Assembly: GCA_022706165.1 (NCBI GenBank)
Contig: JAKJDA010000214.1
Location: 1-5,566 of the forward strand
Reading direction: 5' to 3'
DNA length: 5,566 nt
Origin: Candidatus Hydrogenedentota bacterium
GTDB taxonomy: Bacteria > Hydrogenedentota > Hydrogenedentia > Hydrogenedentales > SLHB01
This document shows, in pieces, positions 1 to 5,566 of the stretch (positions within the stretch are counted from its first letter, which is position 1; every line of letters begins with the position of its first letter). The translations under genes were made by a program, and so were the position numbers. The notes beneath the pieces were generated by a model. The model was not told where the DNA came from, did not search any database, and saw nothing but the letters and a program-made list of their open reading frames with translations.

Positions 1-1398
1 CTTACGGCGGGACTGGCGGTGTGCGACACGATGTGCGCGGCGGCGGGTTTCATGCTCGCCGTGCACCTCAGCCACCCTTCGAATTCTTTTCCGGCGTTTT
101 TAGAGCAGTGCTGGACGCGCATCGGGTATTTGCTGGTGTTTGTCGCGTTCTGGTACGGCGCGGCGGCGGATCAAGGCTTGTTCTTGTCGCATCGCGACGA
201 TCGGCTCCTGAAACAATTGCTCGCCGTGGTGAAGGCGGCGGCGGTATCGATCGTGTTCAGCTTGTTTGTGGTCGTTTTCTTTACGCGAAAAGGCCTCGAT
301 CGCGAGTTTCTTCTTTACTTCGGGACCAGCGTATTCGCGGCCATCTTGATCTTTCGGCTGGCGTTGCGCTTGTTTCTCTGGAACATCCGGCGCCGCGGAT
401 TCAACTTCCGGCAGGCGCTCGTGGTGGGGGCGAATCGGCGATCGCGGCGCCTGGTCGAGGTCTTCACGGTGTTTGGCCGGTACGGGTATCAGATCATCGG
501 CATTGTGGACGATGACCCTGCGCGCATGGAGGTGTTCGGCGAAAAGCCGGTGAAGTATCTGGGCACGTGTGCGTCGCTCGAAACGTTTTTGGCGAACCAT
601 GTGGTGGACGAACTGTATATCACGCTGCCGGTCCGATCGTTTTATGAGGAGATTCGCAATATCGCCCACTTATGCGAAAGCGTCGGCATACCGGTCCGAA
701 TGGTCGCGGATTTGTTCCCGTTGCAGATCGCAACGAGCCGCGTGACGCGCATCGAGGACATTCCGTTGCTTTCGTTGGCGACGGGGCCCGAAGTGCACGG
801 GCAGCTTTTGCTGAAACGCGTATTCGATTTTGCGGCATCGAGCGTTTTGCTCGCGTTGTTTGCCCCGCTGTTCTTTGTGGTGGGCATTCTGATCAAGGCG
901 GAGTCGCCGGGACCGGTCTTTTTCAAGCAGGAGCGCGTGGGACTGAACCAGCGACGCTTCAAGATATTCAAGTTCCGTTCGATGCGGGCGGACGCCGAAA
1001 AGCTGCGCAAGGAGCTGGAAGAACAAAACGAGGCCGACGGCCCTGTCTTCAAAATCCGCAACGATCCGCGCGTCACGCGCATCGGACGCTTCATCCGCAA
1101 ATACAGCATTGACGAACTGCCGCAGTTGATCAATGTGTGGCTGGGGCACATGAGCCTCGTTGGGCCGCGTCCGCCGATCCCTGCGGAGGTCGAGCAATAC
1201 ACGTGGGACCAGCGCCGGCGGTTGAGCGTGAAACCCGGCATGACCGGACTCTGGCAAGTCAGCGGGCGCAGCGACGTCAATTTTCAGGATCGGGTGGATA
1301 TGGATCTCGCCTACATCGATTCCTGGACCTTTCTGCAAGACATCCGCATTCTCATCAAAACCGTGCAGGTCGTGTTGCAGGGCAAAGGCGCCGCGTGA
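1..1398 (+). CDS. Exopolysaccharide polyprenyl glycosylphosphotransferase (WbaP/WcaJ/ExoY-type), 5' partial
   Basis: Transfers a sugar-1-phosphate from a UDP-sugar to undecaprenyl phosphate at the inner membrane, the first step of exopolysaccharide or O-antigen-like repeat-unit assembly. The frame is open back to base 1, and the codons before the GTG at 19 continue a hydrophobic segment, so the true start lies upstream. Counting residues from base 1, I see hydrophobic segments near 1-20, 39-55, 77-95 and 104-126. A Rossmann-like, CoA-binding-type domain follows (VVGAN at 141-145, IIGIVDDDP at 165-173), then a re-entrant or membrane helix at about 273-299 and the bacterial sugar transferase domain to the end. 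Family motifs are KFRSMR (324-329), the Asp-Glu catalytic dyad in DELPQL (D371, E372), SLVGPRPP (385-392) and KPGMTGLWQVSGRS (411-424). The C-terminus is complete and ends in the usual short tail. The family is certain; the sugar transferred is unknown. It may be the last gene of an upstream polysaccharide cluster. Confidence 0.95.
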   Translation, partial: LTAGLAVCDTMCAAAGFMLAVHLSHPSNSFPAFLEQCWTRIGYLLVFVAFWYGAAADQGLFLSHRDDRLLKQLLAVVKAAAVSIVFSLFVVVFFTRKGLDREFLLYFGTSVFAAILIFRLALRLFLWNIRRRGFNFRQALVVGANRRSRRLVEVFTVFGRYGYQIIGIVDDDPARMEVFGEKPVKYLGTCASLETFLANHVVDELYITLPVRSFYEEIRNIAHLCESVGIPVRMVADLFPLQIATSRVTRIEDIPLLSLATGPEVHGQLLLKRVFDFAASSVLLALFAPLFFVVGILIKAESPGPVFFKQERVGLNQRRFKIFKFRSMRADAEKLRKELEEQNEADGPVFKIRNDPRVTRIGRFIRKYSIDELPQLINVWLGHMSLVGPRPPIPAEVEQYTWDQRRRLSVKPGMTGLWQVSGRSDVNFQDRVDMDLAYIDSWTFLQDIRILIKTVQVVLQGKGAA

Positions 1399-1452
1399 GA
1401 ACCTGACGGATAGTCTTTTCACCGGACGGCGCATTCCAGTGGGAAACCCGCC

Positions 1453-2385
1453 ATGAACGACGCCTCCTTACAACGCCTGTGGGATCATCTCGAGACGGAG
1501 CGCGGCGTTTCCCCGCATACGCTTCGCGCGTACGCCGGCGATATTGCGCAATTTTGCGATTTCGTGATGAACGGCGCTGCGGCGTTTCGCCGGGAGCCGG
1601 AAGAGGAACGCCCCGCGCCCACAACCGAAGCCCTGCGCCGGGCGGACCGGCAAGCGCTTCGATCGTTTCTAGCCCACGTCCAGACGTCGGGAGCCGTCGC
1701 CCGAACCGCTGCACGCAAATTGGCCGCGTTGCGCACGGCATATGCCTTTTATGTTCGACTGGGGGAACTTTCCACGAATCCCGCCGCCGAAGTGAAGGCG
1801 CCGCGTTTGGGACGCGACCTGCCGCACGTTCTCAGCATTTCGGAAGTCACGGCCTTGGTCGAGGCTCCGGACGCATCCAATCCGGCGGGCGCGCGCGATC
1901 GAGCCCTTCTCGAGACGCTATACTCGAGCGGCATCCGCGCGGCGGAACTGGCCGGACTTTGTTTGCGCGACGTGGACTTAATCGGAGGAACGATCCTGGT
2001 TCTGGGCAAGCGCAAAAAACAGCGCCTCGCGCACCTGGGATCGTATGCCGTGGACGCCATGCGGCGGTATTGGGCCGTGCGCGGACAATTGGGCAATCCG
2101 GGCCATGAGCGCGTGTTCGTGAACCAACGCGGCGGCCCGCTCACCACGCGCAGCGTGCAGCGGATCGTCGAAAAATACGTGCGCGCGACGTTGCCGGGCC
2201 GTGCGGAGGTCTCGCCACATACGTTGCGCCACACGTTCGCGACGCACATGCTCGACGCCGGCGCGGATTTGCGCGTGGTGCAGGAAATGCTAGGACATGA
2301 AAGCCTTTCCAGCACGCAACGGTACACGCACGTCAGCATCGAACGCCTGCGGGCGGCGTATCGCGCGCATCATCCCCACGCCTAG
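1453..2385 (+). CDS. xerC: Tyrosine recombinase XerC/XerD
   Basis: Site-specific tyrosine recombinase that resolves chromosome dimers at dif sites, normally with a partner Xer protein and FtsK. The 310 residues are slightly longer than the usual ~300. The N-terminal SAM-like core-binding domain spans about 1-110 and contains a charged, Pro-rich stretch near 46-60 that accounts for the extra length. The catalytic domain spans about 120-305 with R162 (SSGIRAAEL), K186 in the beta-hairpin (VLGKRKKQR), H256 and R259 (SPHTLRH), H282 (LGHESLSS) and nucleophile Y291 (QRYTH). These fall at the same spacings as in E. coli XerD. An in-frame TAG at 1411 and no earlier start codon support the ATG at 1453; the ribosome binding site is weak (GGGAAA, 1441-1446). 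The C-terminal AYRAHHPHA tail looks more XerC-like than XerD-like, so the symbol is a best guess. It follows the sugar transferase by 54 bases on the same strand and may share its transcript. No attachment site or cargo suggests an integrase of a mobile element. Confidence 0.93.
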   Translation: MNDASLQRLWDHLETERGVSPHTLRAYAGDIAQFCDFVMNGAAAFRREPEEERPAPTTEALRRADRQALRSFLAHVQTSGAVARTAARKLAALRTAYAFYVRLGELSTNPAAEVKAPRLGRDLPHVLSISEVTALVEAPDASNPAGARDRALLETLYSSGIRAAELAGLCLRDVDLIGGTILVLGKRKKQRLAHLGSYAVDAMRRYWAVRGQLGNPGHERVFVNQRGGPLTTRSVQRIVEKYVRATLPGRAEVSPHTLRHTFATHMLDAGADLRVVQEMLGHESLSSTQRYTHVSIERLRAAYRAHHPHA

Positions 2386-2396
2386 CAAAGCCATGG

Positions 2397-2411
2397 GATC
2401 GGGGCGCGATC
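2397..2411. terminator. Weak hairpin in the convergent gap
   Basis: The 34 bases between the stop of the recombinase (2385) and the stop of the minus-strand membrane protein gene (2420) contain a perfect 5-bp inverted repeat, GATCG / CGATC, with a 5-base loop GGGCG. There is no T-run on either side, so it is a poor intrinsic terminator. Its position where two units converge is the only other support. Termination here may instead be Rho-dependent or lie outside the gap. Confidence 0.15.
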
Positions 2412-2419
2412 GGGCCGGG

Positions 2420-3073
2420 TCACCGTTCGCCATCTTGCCGCACAACGCGGACAACTTCCTTGGGGCGGCGATACGTGGCAAACTGCGCCAGCGCCCCGGC
2501 GAAGGCCAGCACCGCCCACGAGGCCACGAGGGTCCAGTCTTGGCTGTCGGCGCGAGGGTGCAGGGCCGCTTCGGCCACGTCGGCGCCGAGAAAGAAAAAG
2601 CCGATGCCGCCAATGACCATGCAGGCGCCGATAGCGGCGGTGGCAAGCGTTACGATAGGCCGCTCGATCACAATGGCGACCAGCCCGCCCGCGATCCCCG
2701 ATCCCACAATCGCCCACGGAACCCAGGACTCGGGATGATCCGTCAACGCGATATGCGCCACCAACGCCGCGCCAAGCAATCCCACGCAAAACACGCCTGT
2801 CTTATAGAGAAAAAGCATGGCAAACGCGCCCGCAACGCCGCCAATGGCGGCGGCGATGCCCGCGCCCGCGAGATTGCCGTGGCTCAGCCATGCCCCAAGC
2901 GCGCCCGCGACAGGGGCCGCCAAACAAAAACCCGTGAACACGATGATGAATCGCAGGGCGCGATAGCCAAGAAAACAATACAGCGTGCCGATGGCGATGA
3001 GAATGGCCACGCCCGCATTGGCGGTGGACGCGTTCCAAACGTCGAGCGAAGCTGGCTGGGGCAAAGCGCTCAT
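2420..3073 (-). CDS. DUF4203/TMEM198-like polytopic membrane protein
   Basis: Predicted inner-membrane protein of 217 residues and unknown function. Seven hydrophobic segments can be read at about 18-35, 38-62, 68-90, 92-109, 117-136, 138-162 and 178-200, rich in Gly and Ala. A charged cytoplasmic-looking tail (YRRPKEVVRVVRQDGER) ends the protein. The CFLGYRALRFIIVFTGF stretch (33-49) matches the pattern of the TM7S3/TM198-like (DUF4203) family, in which a Cys/Phe-Gly-Tyr-Arg turn joins the first two helices. The ATG at 3073 lies one base after the kinase stop (TGA-C-ATG) and has no recognisable Shine-Dalgarno sequence, because a C-run occupies that place. Translation therefore probably depends on ribosomes finishing the kinase gene. 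It is the last gene of the three-gene minus-strand unit. The family has no established biochemical role in bacteria; a link to murein fragments is suggested only by its neighbours. Confidence 0.85.
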   Translation of the reverse strand: MSALPQPASLDVWNASTANAGVAILIAIGTLYCFLGYRALRFIIVFTGFCLAAPVAGALGAWLSHGNLAGAGIAAAIGGVAGAFAMLFLYKTGVFCVGLLGAALVAHIALTDHPESWVPWAIVGSGIAGGLVAIVIERPIVTLATAAIGACMVIGGIGFFFLGADVAEAALHPRADSQDWTLVASWAVLAFAGALAQFATYRRPKEVVRVVRQDGER

Positions 3074-3077
3074 GTCA
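3071..3077 (-). promoter_or_regulatory. Translational coupling junction, kinase to membrane protein
   Basis: Read on the minus strand the bases are TGACATG: the kinase stop, one base, then the ATG of the membrane protein gene. The next frame is +1 relative to the first. No Shine-Dalgarno sequence precedes the ATG, so termination-reinitiation is the likely way of starting. The coupling mechanism is inferred; the geometry is read directly. Confidence 0.6.
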
Positions 3078-4235
3078 CGGGGGGGTTATCACGCCCAGCA
3101 CGACGCGATGCCGCGCGCCCGTCGCCTGAGGCACATTGGCGGGCGTTCCGCAAAGGGTCTCGTTGCCGAGAATGGCGATATCCGCCGCGACGCGGGCCGC
3201 GTGCGGAATGCCGTAATCGTCGCTGGTGCGCACGACGACATCGCCGAATCCGCGTTTGAGGTGACGCATCAACGTTTTGTTCATGGCCCCGCCCCCGCCG
3301 ACAATGATGCGGGCGATGTCGTATTGCGGCTTCAAAAAACGGCTGTAGGCGCGGATGATGTTGATGGCAATGGATTCCGTGACCGTCGCCACGATATCTT
3401 CGTTGGGATATTCGCGCCGACCCGCAATCGCGTCGCGCAGATAAATCTCCGGCGCGAATTCTTCGCGGCTTGTGCTTTTGGGGGGAACGCGCCCGAAAAA
3501 GGGATGATCGAGCAGGTAGTCGATGAACTCCCCGATGATCTCGCCTTTTGCCGCGAGCGATCCGTCCGCGTCCATCTCTTGCTCGCCAGCCGTGAGCAAC
3601 CGCATGGCCCCGTCGATGGCGATGTTGCAGGGGCCAACGTCAAACGCGAGGATTTCCTTGAATTCCGGCGTCACCACGGTGTAACTCGCGATGCCGCCCA
3701 AGGTCAAACATGCCACCGTGCGGTCTTCGCGCGAAAAGAGAAGCCAATCGGCGTAAGTGCCCAGCGGCCATCCTTGACCGCCCGCCGCCATGTCGCGCAT
3801 CCGAAACTGAGAAACGACCGGCACATGCGCCCGCTCGGCAATCACCGCGGGTTGACCGATCTGCAAGGCGCCGCAAGGATTCGCGTCGCGCGGCGGGATA
3901 TGCGCCACCGCATGGCCATGCGAAGCGACGAAATCGACCCCCCCAATGCCTTCGTCCTTGGCGGCCTGCATCATGTCGAGCGCGGCCTCGGCCAGACGTT
4001 CGCCCAATTCAAAATCCAGCAAGGCCAATTCATGGGCGTCGAGACGCGGGGCCTGCAATCGCAGGCGAAATGCGGGCGTATAAGGAAACGTTTTGTGCCG
4101 GATGAGTTTGAACAAGAGCCCGGAGCTTGTCCCCTTGATGCGGGCGAGCACGGCATCAATGCCCTCGCAGGAAGCCCCCGACATCAAGCCGATTCCAAAG
4201 CGCACCGGCTTGTGACGCAGTTCTGTCCAGTCCAT
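3075..4235 (-). CDS. anmK: Anhydro-N-acetylmuramic acid kinase family protein (divergent AnmK)
   Basis: AnmK enzymes use ATP and water to open the 1,6-anhydro ring of anhydro-MurNAc, giving MurNAc-6-phosphate for cytoplasmic peptidoglycan recycling. From the ATG at 4235 the protein has 386 residues, close to the family's ~370. An in-frame ATG at 4283 would overlap the upstream gene by 47 bases; the 4235 start is preferred because AAAGGA (4250-4245) sits 9 bases before it and it is one base past the upstream stop. Landmarks in order are MSGASCEGID (18-27), SHGHAVAH (105-112), GGQGWPL (152-158), LGGIAS (179-184), FDVGPCN with presumed general base D199, PKSTSRE (252-258), VGGGGAMN (312-319) and PANVPQATGA (365-374). 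The C-terminus is typical. Several family positions differ: consensus MSGTSxDG is MSGASCEG, HGQT is HGHA, and a conserved Glu in the C-terminal GDxMEA helix appears as V349. Family membership is secure; the exact substrate is less so. Confidence 0.88.
   Translation of the reverse strand: MDWTELRHKPVRFGIGLMSGASCEGIDAVLARIKGTSSGLLFKLIRHKTFPYTPAFRLRLQAPRLDAHELALLDFELGERLAEAALDMMQAAKDEGIGGVDFVASHGHAVAHIPPRDANPCGALQIGQPAVIAERAHVPVVSQFRMRDMAAGGQGWPLGTYADWLLFSREDRTVACLTLGGIASYTVVTPEFKEILAFDVGPCNIAIDGAMRLLTAGEQEMDADGSLAAKGEIIGEFIDYLLDHPFFGRVPPKSTSREEFAPEIYLRDAIAGRREYPNEDIVATVTESIAINIIRAYSRFLKPQYDIARIIVGGGGAMNKTLMRHLKRGFGDVVVRTSDDYGIPHAARVAADIAILGNETLCGTPANVPQATGARHRVVLGVITPP
3079..3085 (-). repeat. 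Homopolymer run of seven C at the kinase 3' end
   Basis: On the coding strand the last codons of the kinase before the stop are ACC CCC CCG TGA, which contain seven consecutive C. The run also takes the place of a ribosome binding site for the next gene. Loss of one C, or a +1 shift in decoding, would read through into the frame of the downstream membrane protein (ACC CCC CGT GAC ATG). Slippage here is an inference. Confidence 0.5.
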
Positions 4236-4239
4236 GTCA
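4233..4239 (-). promoter_or_regulatory. Translational coupling junction, SpoIID-like gene to kinase
   Basis: The minus strand reads TGACATG, joining the SpoIID-like stop to the kinase ATG with one base between them. Unlike the next junction, this one has a ribosome binding site inside the end of the upstream gene, so the kinase can be initiated both independently and by coupling. Confidence 0.6.
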
Positions 4240-5566
4240 GCGGATCCTTTCCACCGTCGAACCCGAAAAATAATGGGCCACAATCTCCCGATACAACGCG
4301 CCTTCCAGGGCGCGGGCGCGCGCGCCGCACTGGCTCAGGCCCACGCCGTGGCCGCGACCGCCCCCCGTAAACACGAAGGCGATCGCCCCCCCCGGGCCCT
4401 GAACCGGCTCCGCCATAAACATTGCACTCGGAAGTCCTCCAAATGCAAGCCGTATGGCCGGGTCGCGGTCGATAACGGCCGACCCTCGCGTTCCCACCAC
4501 CGTCACGGAACGCAATCGCCCGCCAGGTCCGCGATCGCCCAATACGATTTGCTTGATTCGACCCACGGGATATTTTTTGTTCACGGATTCGGAAAGTTCG
4601 AGAACCCCAATGCGGCGCGTCCAGCGAAAATCGGGCGCGTCCGTCGCCAAGGCCGGGGTCGTCGACCGCAGCCAGCGTTCGATGCCCATCTCCGTCGGGG
4701 TCTGCGCAGGAGCCTTTCCAGGCGAGAAATCGGGCCTCGCCCGCAGCGCCGGATCGGGCGGCGCGGACCAGACAACCTCGTTGTTCTCGGTCCACCCGCC
4801 AGAATTGGCATGGAACACCGCCGGGACGAGACGTCCGCTCTGGACAATGACCTCGTTTGCCGTGGCGAAAACCGCCGCATCCGTCGCCGCGTGGCGCGCC
4901 GCAATCCCCTTATACGCGCGGCAGTGTTCGTCGGCACAGTAGTCGAATCCTTCAAGACAGTGTTTCATGCCGATGTTCGCAAGGATTTCGCTGCGCGCCG
5001 CCACCGTCTGCGCCTTGAGCGCTTCGGCGGGCCATCCCGCGGGCATCTCCGACGGCACCACGCCGCGCAGGTATTCATCGACCTGCGGCGTCTCGATAAC
5101 ATCCATTTGCCCGGAACCGTTCACGGCAAGTTCGAGGTTTCCGCCGCACGTGCGCATCATGCCGGACACGCCCGTCACCCGCACCGGGCCCGCGCTTTCG
5201 ATCGTGAGCGGCGCGAAGACCATCGGCGGCGCGCCGGCGCCTTGGAGGAGCAGCTTGCCCGTTCCCGGCGCGATGGTTTGCAGGCGAATCCAACCCCAGA
5301 CGCCTTGCGGTTCGAGACGTTTCTTGAGCGATTCCGCCTCGGTCTCCGTGTCAAGCCGCGCCAAGGATATCCAGATGATCCGAGCGTCGTAGGGCTTTCC
5401 GCCGGCGCCTTCGAAACAAAGGCCCAGCGTTTCGGGCTCCGGATCGTAGCCAGCGGCGCGCCATTGCTCGACATAGGCATCCTGCGCCTCGCGATCGGAA
5501 GGCTTGAACGATTTGGTGAAAAGACGATAGGCGCGCTTGGCGGGGATCGCCTGCGTGAGACACACC
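4237..5566 (-). CDS. SpoIID/LytB-domain lytic transglycosylase-like protein, 5' partial
   Basis: SpoIID-family proteins act outside the cytoplasmic membrane on peptidoglycan; characterised members are lytic transglycosylases that cut stem-peptide-free glycan strands and leave anhydro-MurNAc ends. The frame is open to the window edge. The first visible residues (CLTQAIPA before KRAYRLF) look like the end of a Sec signal peptide with an AxA-like cleavage site, so the start is probably just outside. Numbering from the GTG at 5565, residues ~10-100 resemble a SPOR-like region (ARIIWISLARLDTETEAESL), inferred from pattern only. The SpoIID core runs from ~145 to the end: EYLRGVVPSEMPAGWPAEAL carries the presumed catalytic E173, LKAQTVAARS follows, and a Cys/His cluster (H202, C203, C210, H214, C215) resembles the metal- or disulfide-binding site of the family. 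Then come HANSGGWTENN (252-262) and the C-terminal GGGRGHGVGLSQCGA (401-415). It leads the unit with the anhydromuramic acid kinase, which fits a product-substrate relation. Endospore formation is not implied. Confidence 0.92.
   Translation of the reverse strand, partial: VCLTQAIPAKRAYRLFTKSFKPSDREAQDAYVEQWRAAGYDPEPETLGLCFEGAGGKPYDARIIWISLARLDTETEAESLKKRLEPQGVWGWIRLQTIAPGTGKLLLQGAGAPPMVFAPLTIESAGPVRVTGVSGMMRTCGGNLELAVNGSGQMDVIETPQVDEYLRGVVPSEMPAGWPAEALKAQTVAARSEILANIGMKHCLEGFDYCADEHCRAYKGIAARHAATDAAVFATANEVIVQSGRLVPAVFHANSGGWTENNEVVWSAPPDPALRARPDFSPGKAPAQTPTEMGIERWLRSTTPALATDAPDFRWTRRIGVLELSESVNKKYPVGRIKQIVLGDRGPGGRLRSVTVVGTRGSAVIDRDPAIRLAFGGLPSAMFMAEPVQGPGGAIAFVFTGGGRGHGVGLSQCGARARALEGALYREIVAHYFSGSTVERIR
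4245..4250 (-). promoter_or_regulatory. Ribosome binding site deciding the kinase start
   Basis: AAAGGA on the minus strand, with a 9-base spacer to the ATG at 4235. It lies inside the last codons of the SpoIID-like gene. It favours the 386-residue kinase over the longer form beginning at 4283. Confidence 0.6.

Noticed and set aside
19..21. GTG at 19 as the true start of the sugar transferase
   Set aside because: The frame is open to base 1, and the residues before the GTG extend the first hydrophobic helix, so the start is more likely upstream of the window.
670..1434. Minus-strand open frame of 254 codons opposite the sugar transferase
   Set aside because: Low-complexity Arg/His/Gln-rich product opposite the highly conserved catalytic domain; a shadow of GC-rich coding sequence.
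1399..1452. Gap between the sugar transferase and the recombinase as a site of a promoter, terminator or small RNA
   Set aside because: Only a short GTGGG-AAA-CCCGC hairpin near the recombinase start is visible. There is no T-run and no convincing -10/-35 pair in the 54 bases.
1453..2385. Recombinase as the integrase of a mobile element or integron
   Set aside because: It is XerC/XerD-like in size, catalytic spacing and C-terminal tail, and there are no flanking direct repeats, tRNA end, attachment site or cargo genes visible.
2297..3259. Plus-strand open frame of 320 codons overlapping the recombinase end and the membrane protein gene
   Set aside because: The start lies inside the recombinase catalytic domain in another frame and the translation is strongly charged with no domain; the membrane protein on the other strand explains the region.
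4233..4283. Longer kinase start at the ATG at 4283, giving 402 residues
   Set aside because: It would overlap the SpoIID-like gene by 47 bases and add a segment with no family counterpart. The ATG at 4235 has a well-placed ribosome binding site and abuts the upstream stop.
2985..4370. Plus-strand open frame of 461 codons lying opposite the kinase gene and longer than it
   Set aside because: Its translation is rich in Arg, His and Ala with no recognisable domain, and it covers the antisense of a protein with clear AnmK motifs as well as parts of two neighbours. Such frames are expected opposite GC-rich codons.

Overview
The window is a GC-rich, tightly packed bacterial chromosome segment with five protein-coding genes, two of them cut by the window edges. 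I see no tRNA, rRNA, CRISPR array, insertion sequence or origin. Long open frames opposite the real genes are explained by the high-GC codon usage. The gene content suggests a Gram-negative-type, probably uncultured bacterium: a polyprenyl-phosphate sugar transferase of exopolysaccharide pathways, a Xer recombinase, a SpoIID-type lytic transglycosylase and an AnmK-type anhydromuramic acid kinase. A lineage such as the Hydrogenedentes or Planctomycetes/PVC group would fit, but nothing here fixes the taxonomy.

Left part, plus strand (1-2385): the 3' portion of a membrane-bound polyprenyl glycosylphosphotransferase, which starts exopolysaccharide or O-antigen-like repeat-unit synthesis. A 54-base gap follows, then a complete XerC/XerD-type tyrosine recombinase with all expected catalytic residues.

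Right part, minus strand (5566 down to 2420): a three-gene unit read towards the recombinase, in the order spoIID-like gene (5' end outside the window), anmK-like kinase, DUF4203/TMEM198-like membrane protein. The two junctions are almost abutting and share the same heptamer TGACATG, so that stop and next start are one base apart. The two transcription units converge across 34 bases (2386-2419).

The minus-strand unit makes metabolic sense. SpoIID-family lytic transglycosylases cleave glycan strands and leave 1,6-anhydro-MurNAc ends, and AnmK opens and phosphorylates anhydro-MurNAc for recycling. The third gene is a small polytopic membrane protein of unknown function. The points most worth a second look are the kinase, which keeps the family fold motifs and presumed catalytic aspartate but departs from consensus at three usually conserved positions, and a run of seven C just before its stop, where loss of one base would fuse it in frame to the membrane protein. 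Otherwise this is an ordinary housekeeping and envelope region; I do not see a clearly new system.
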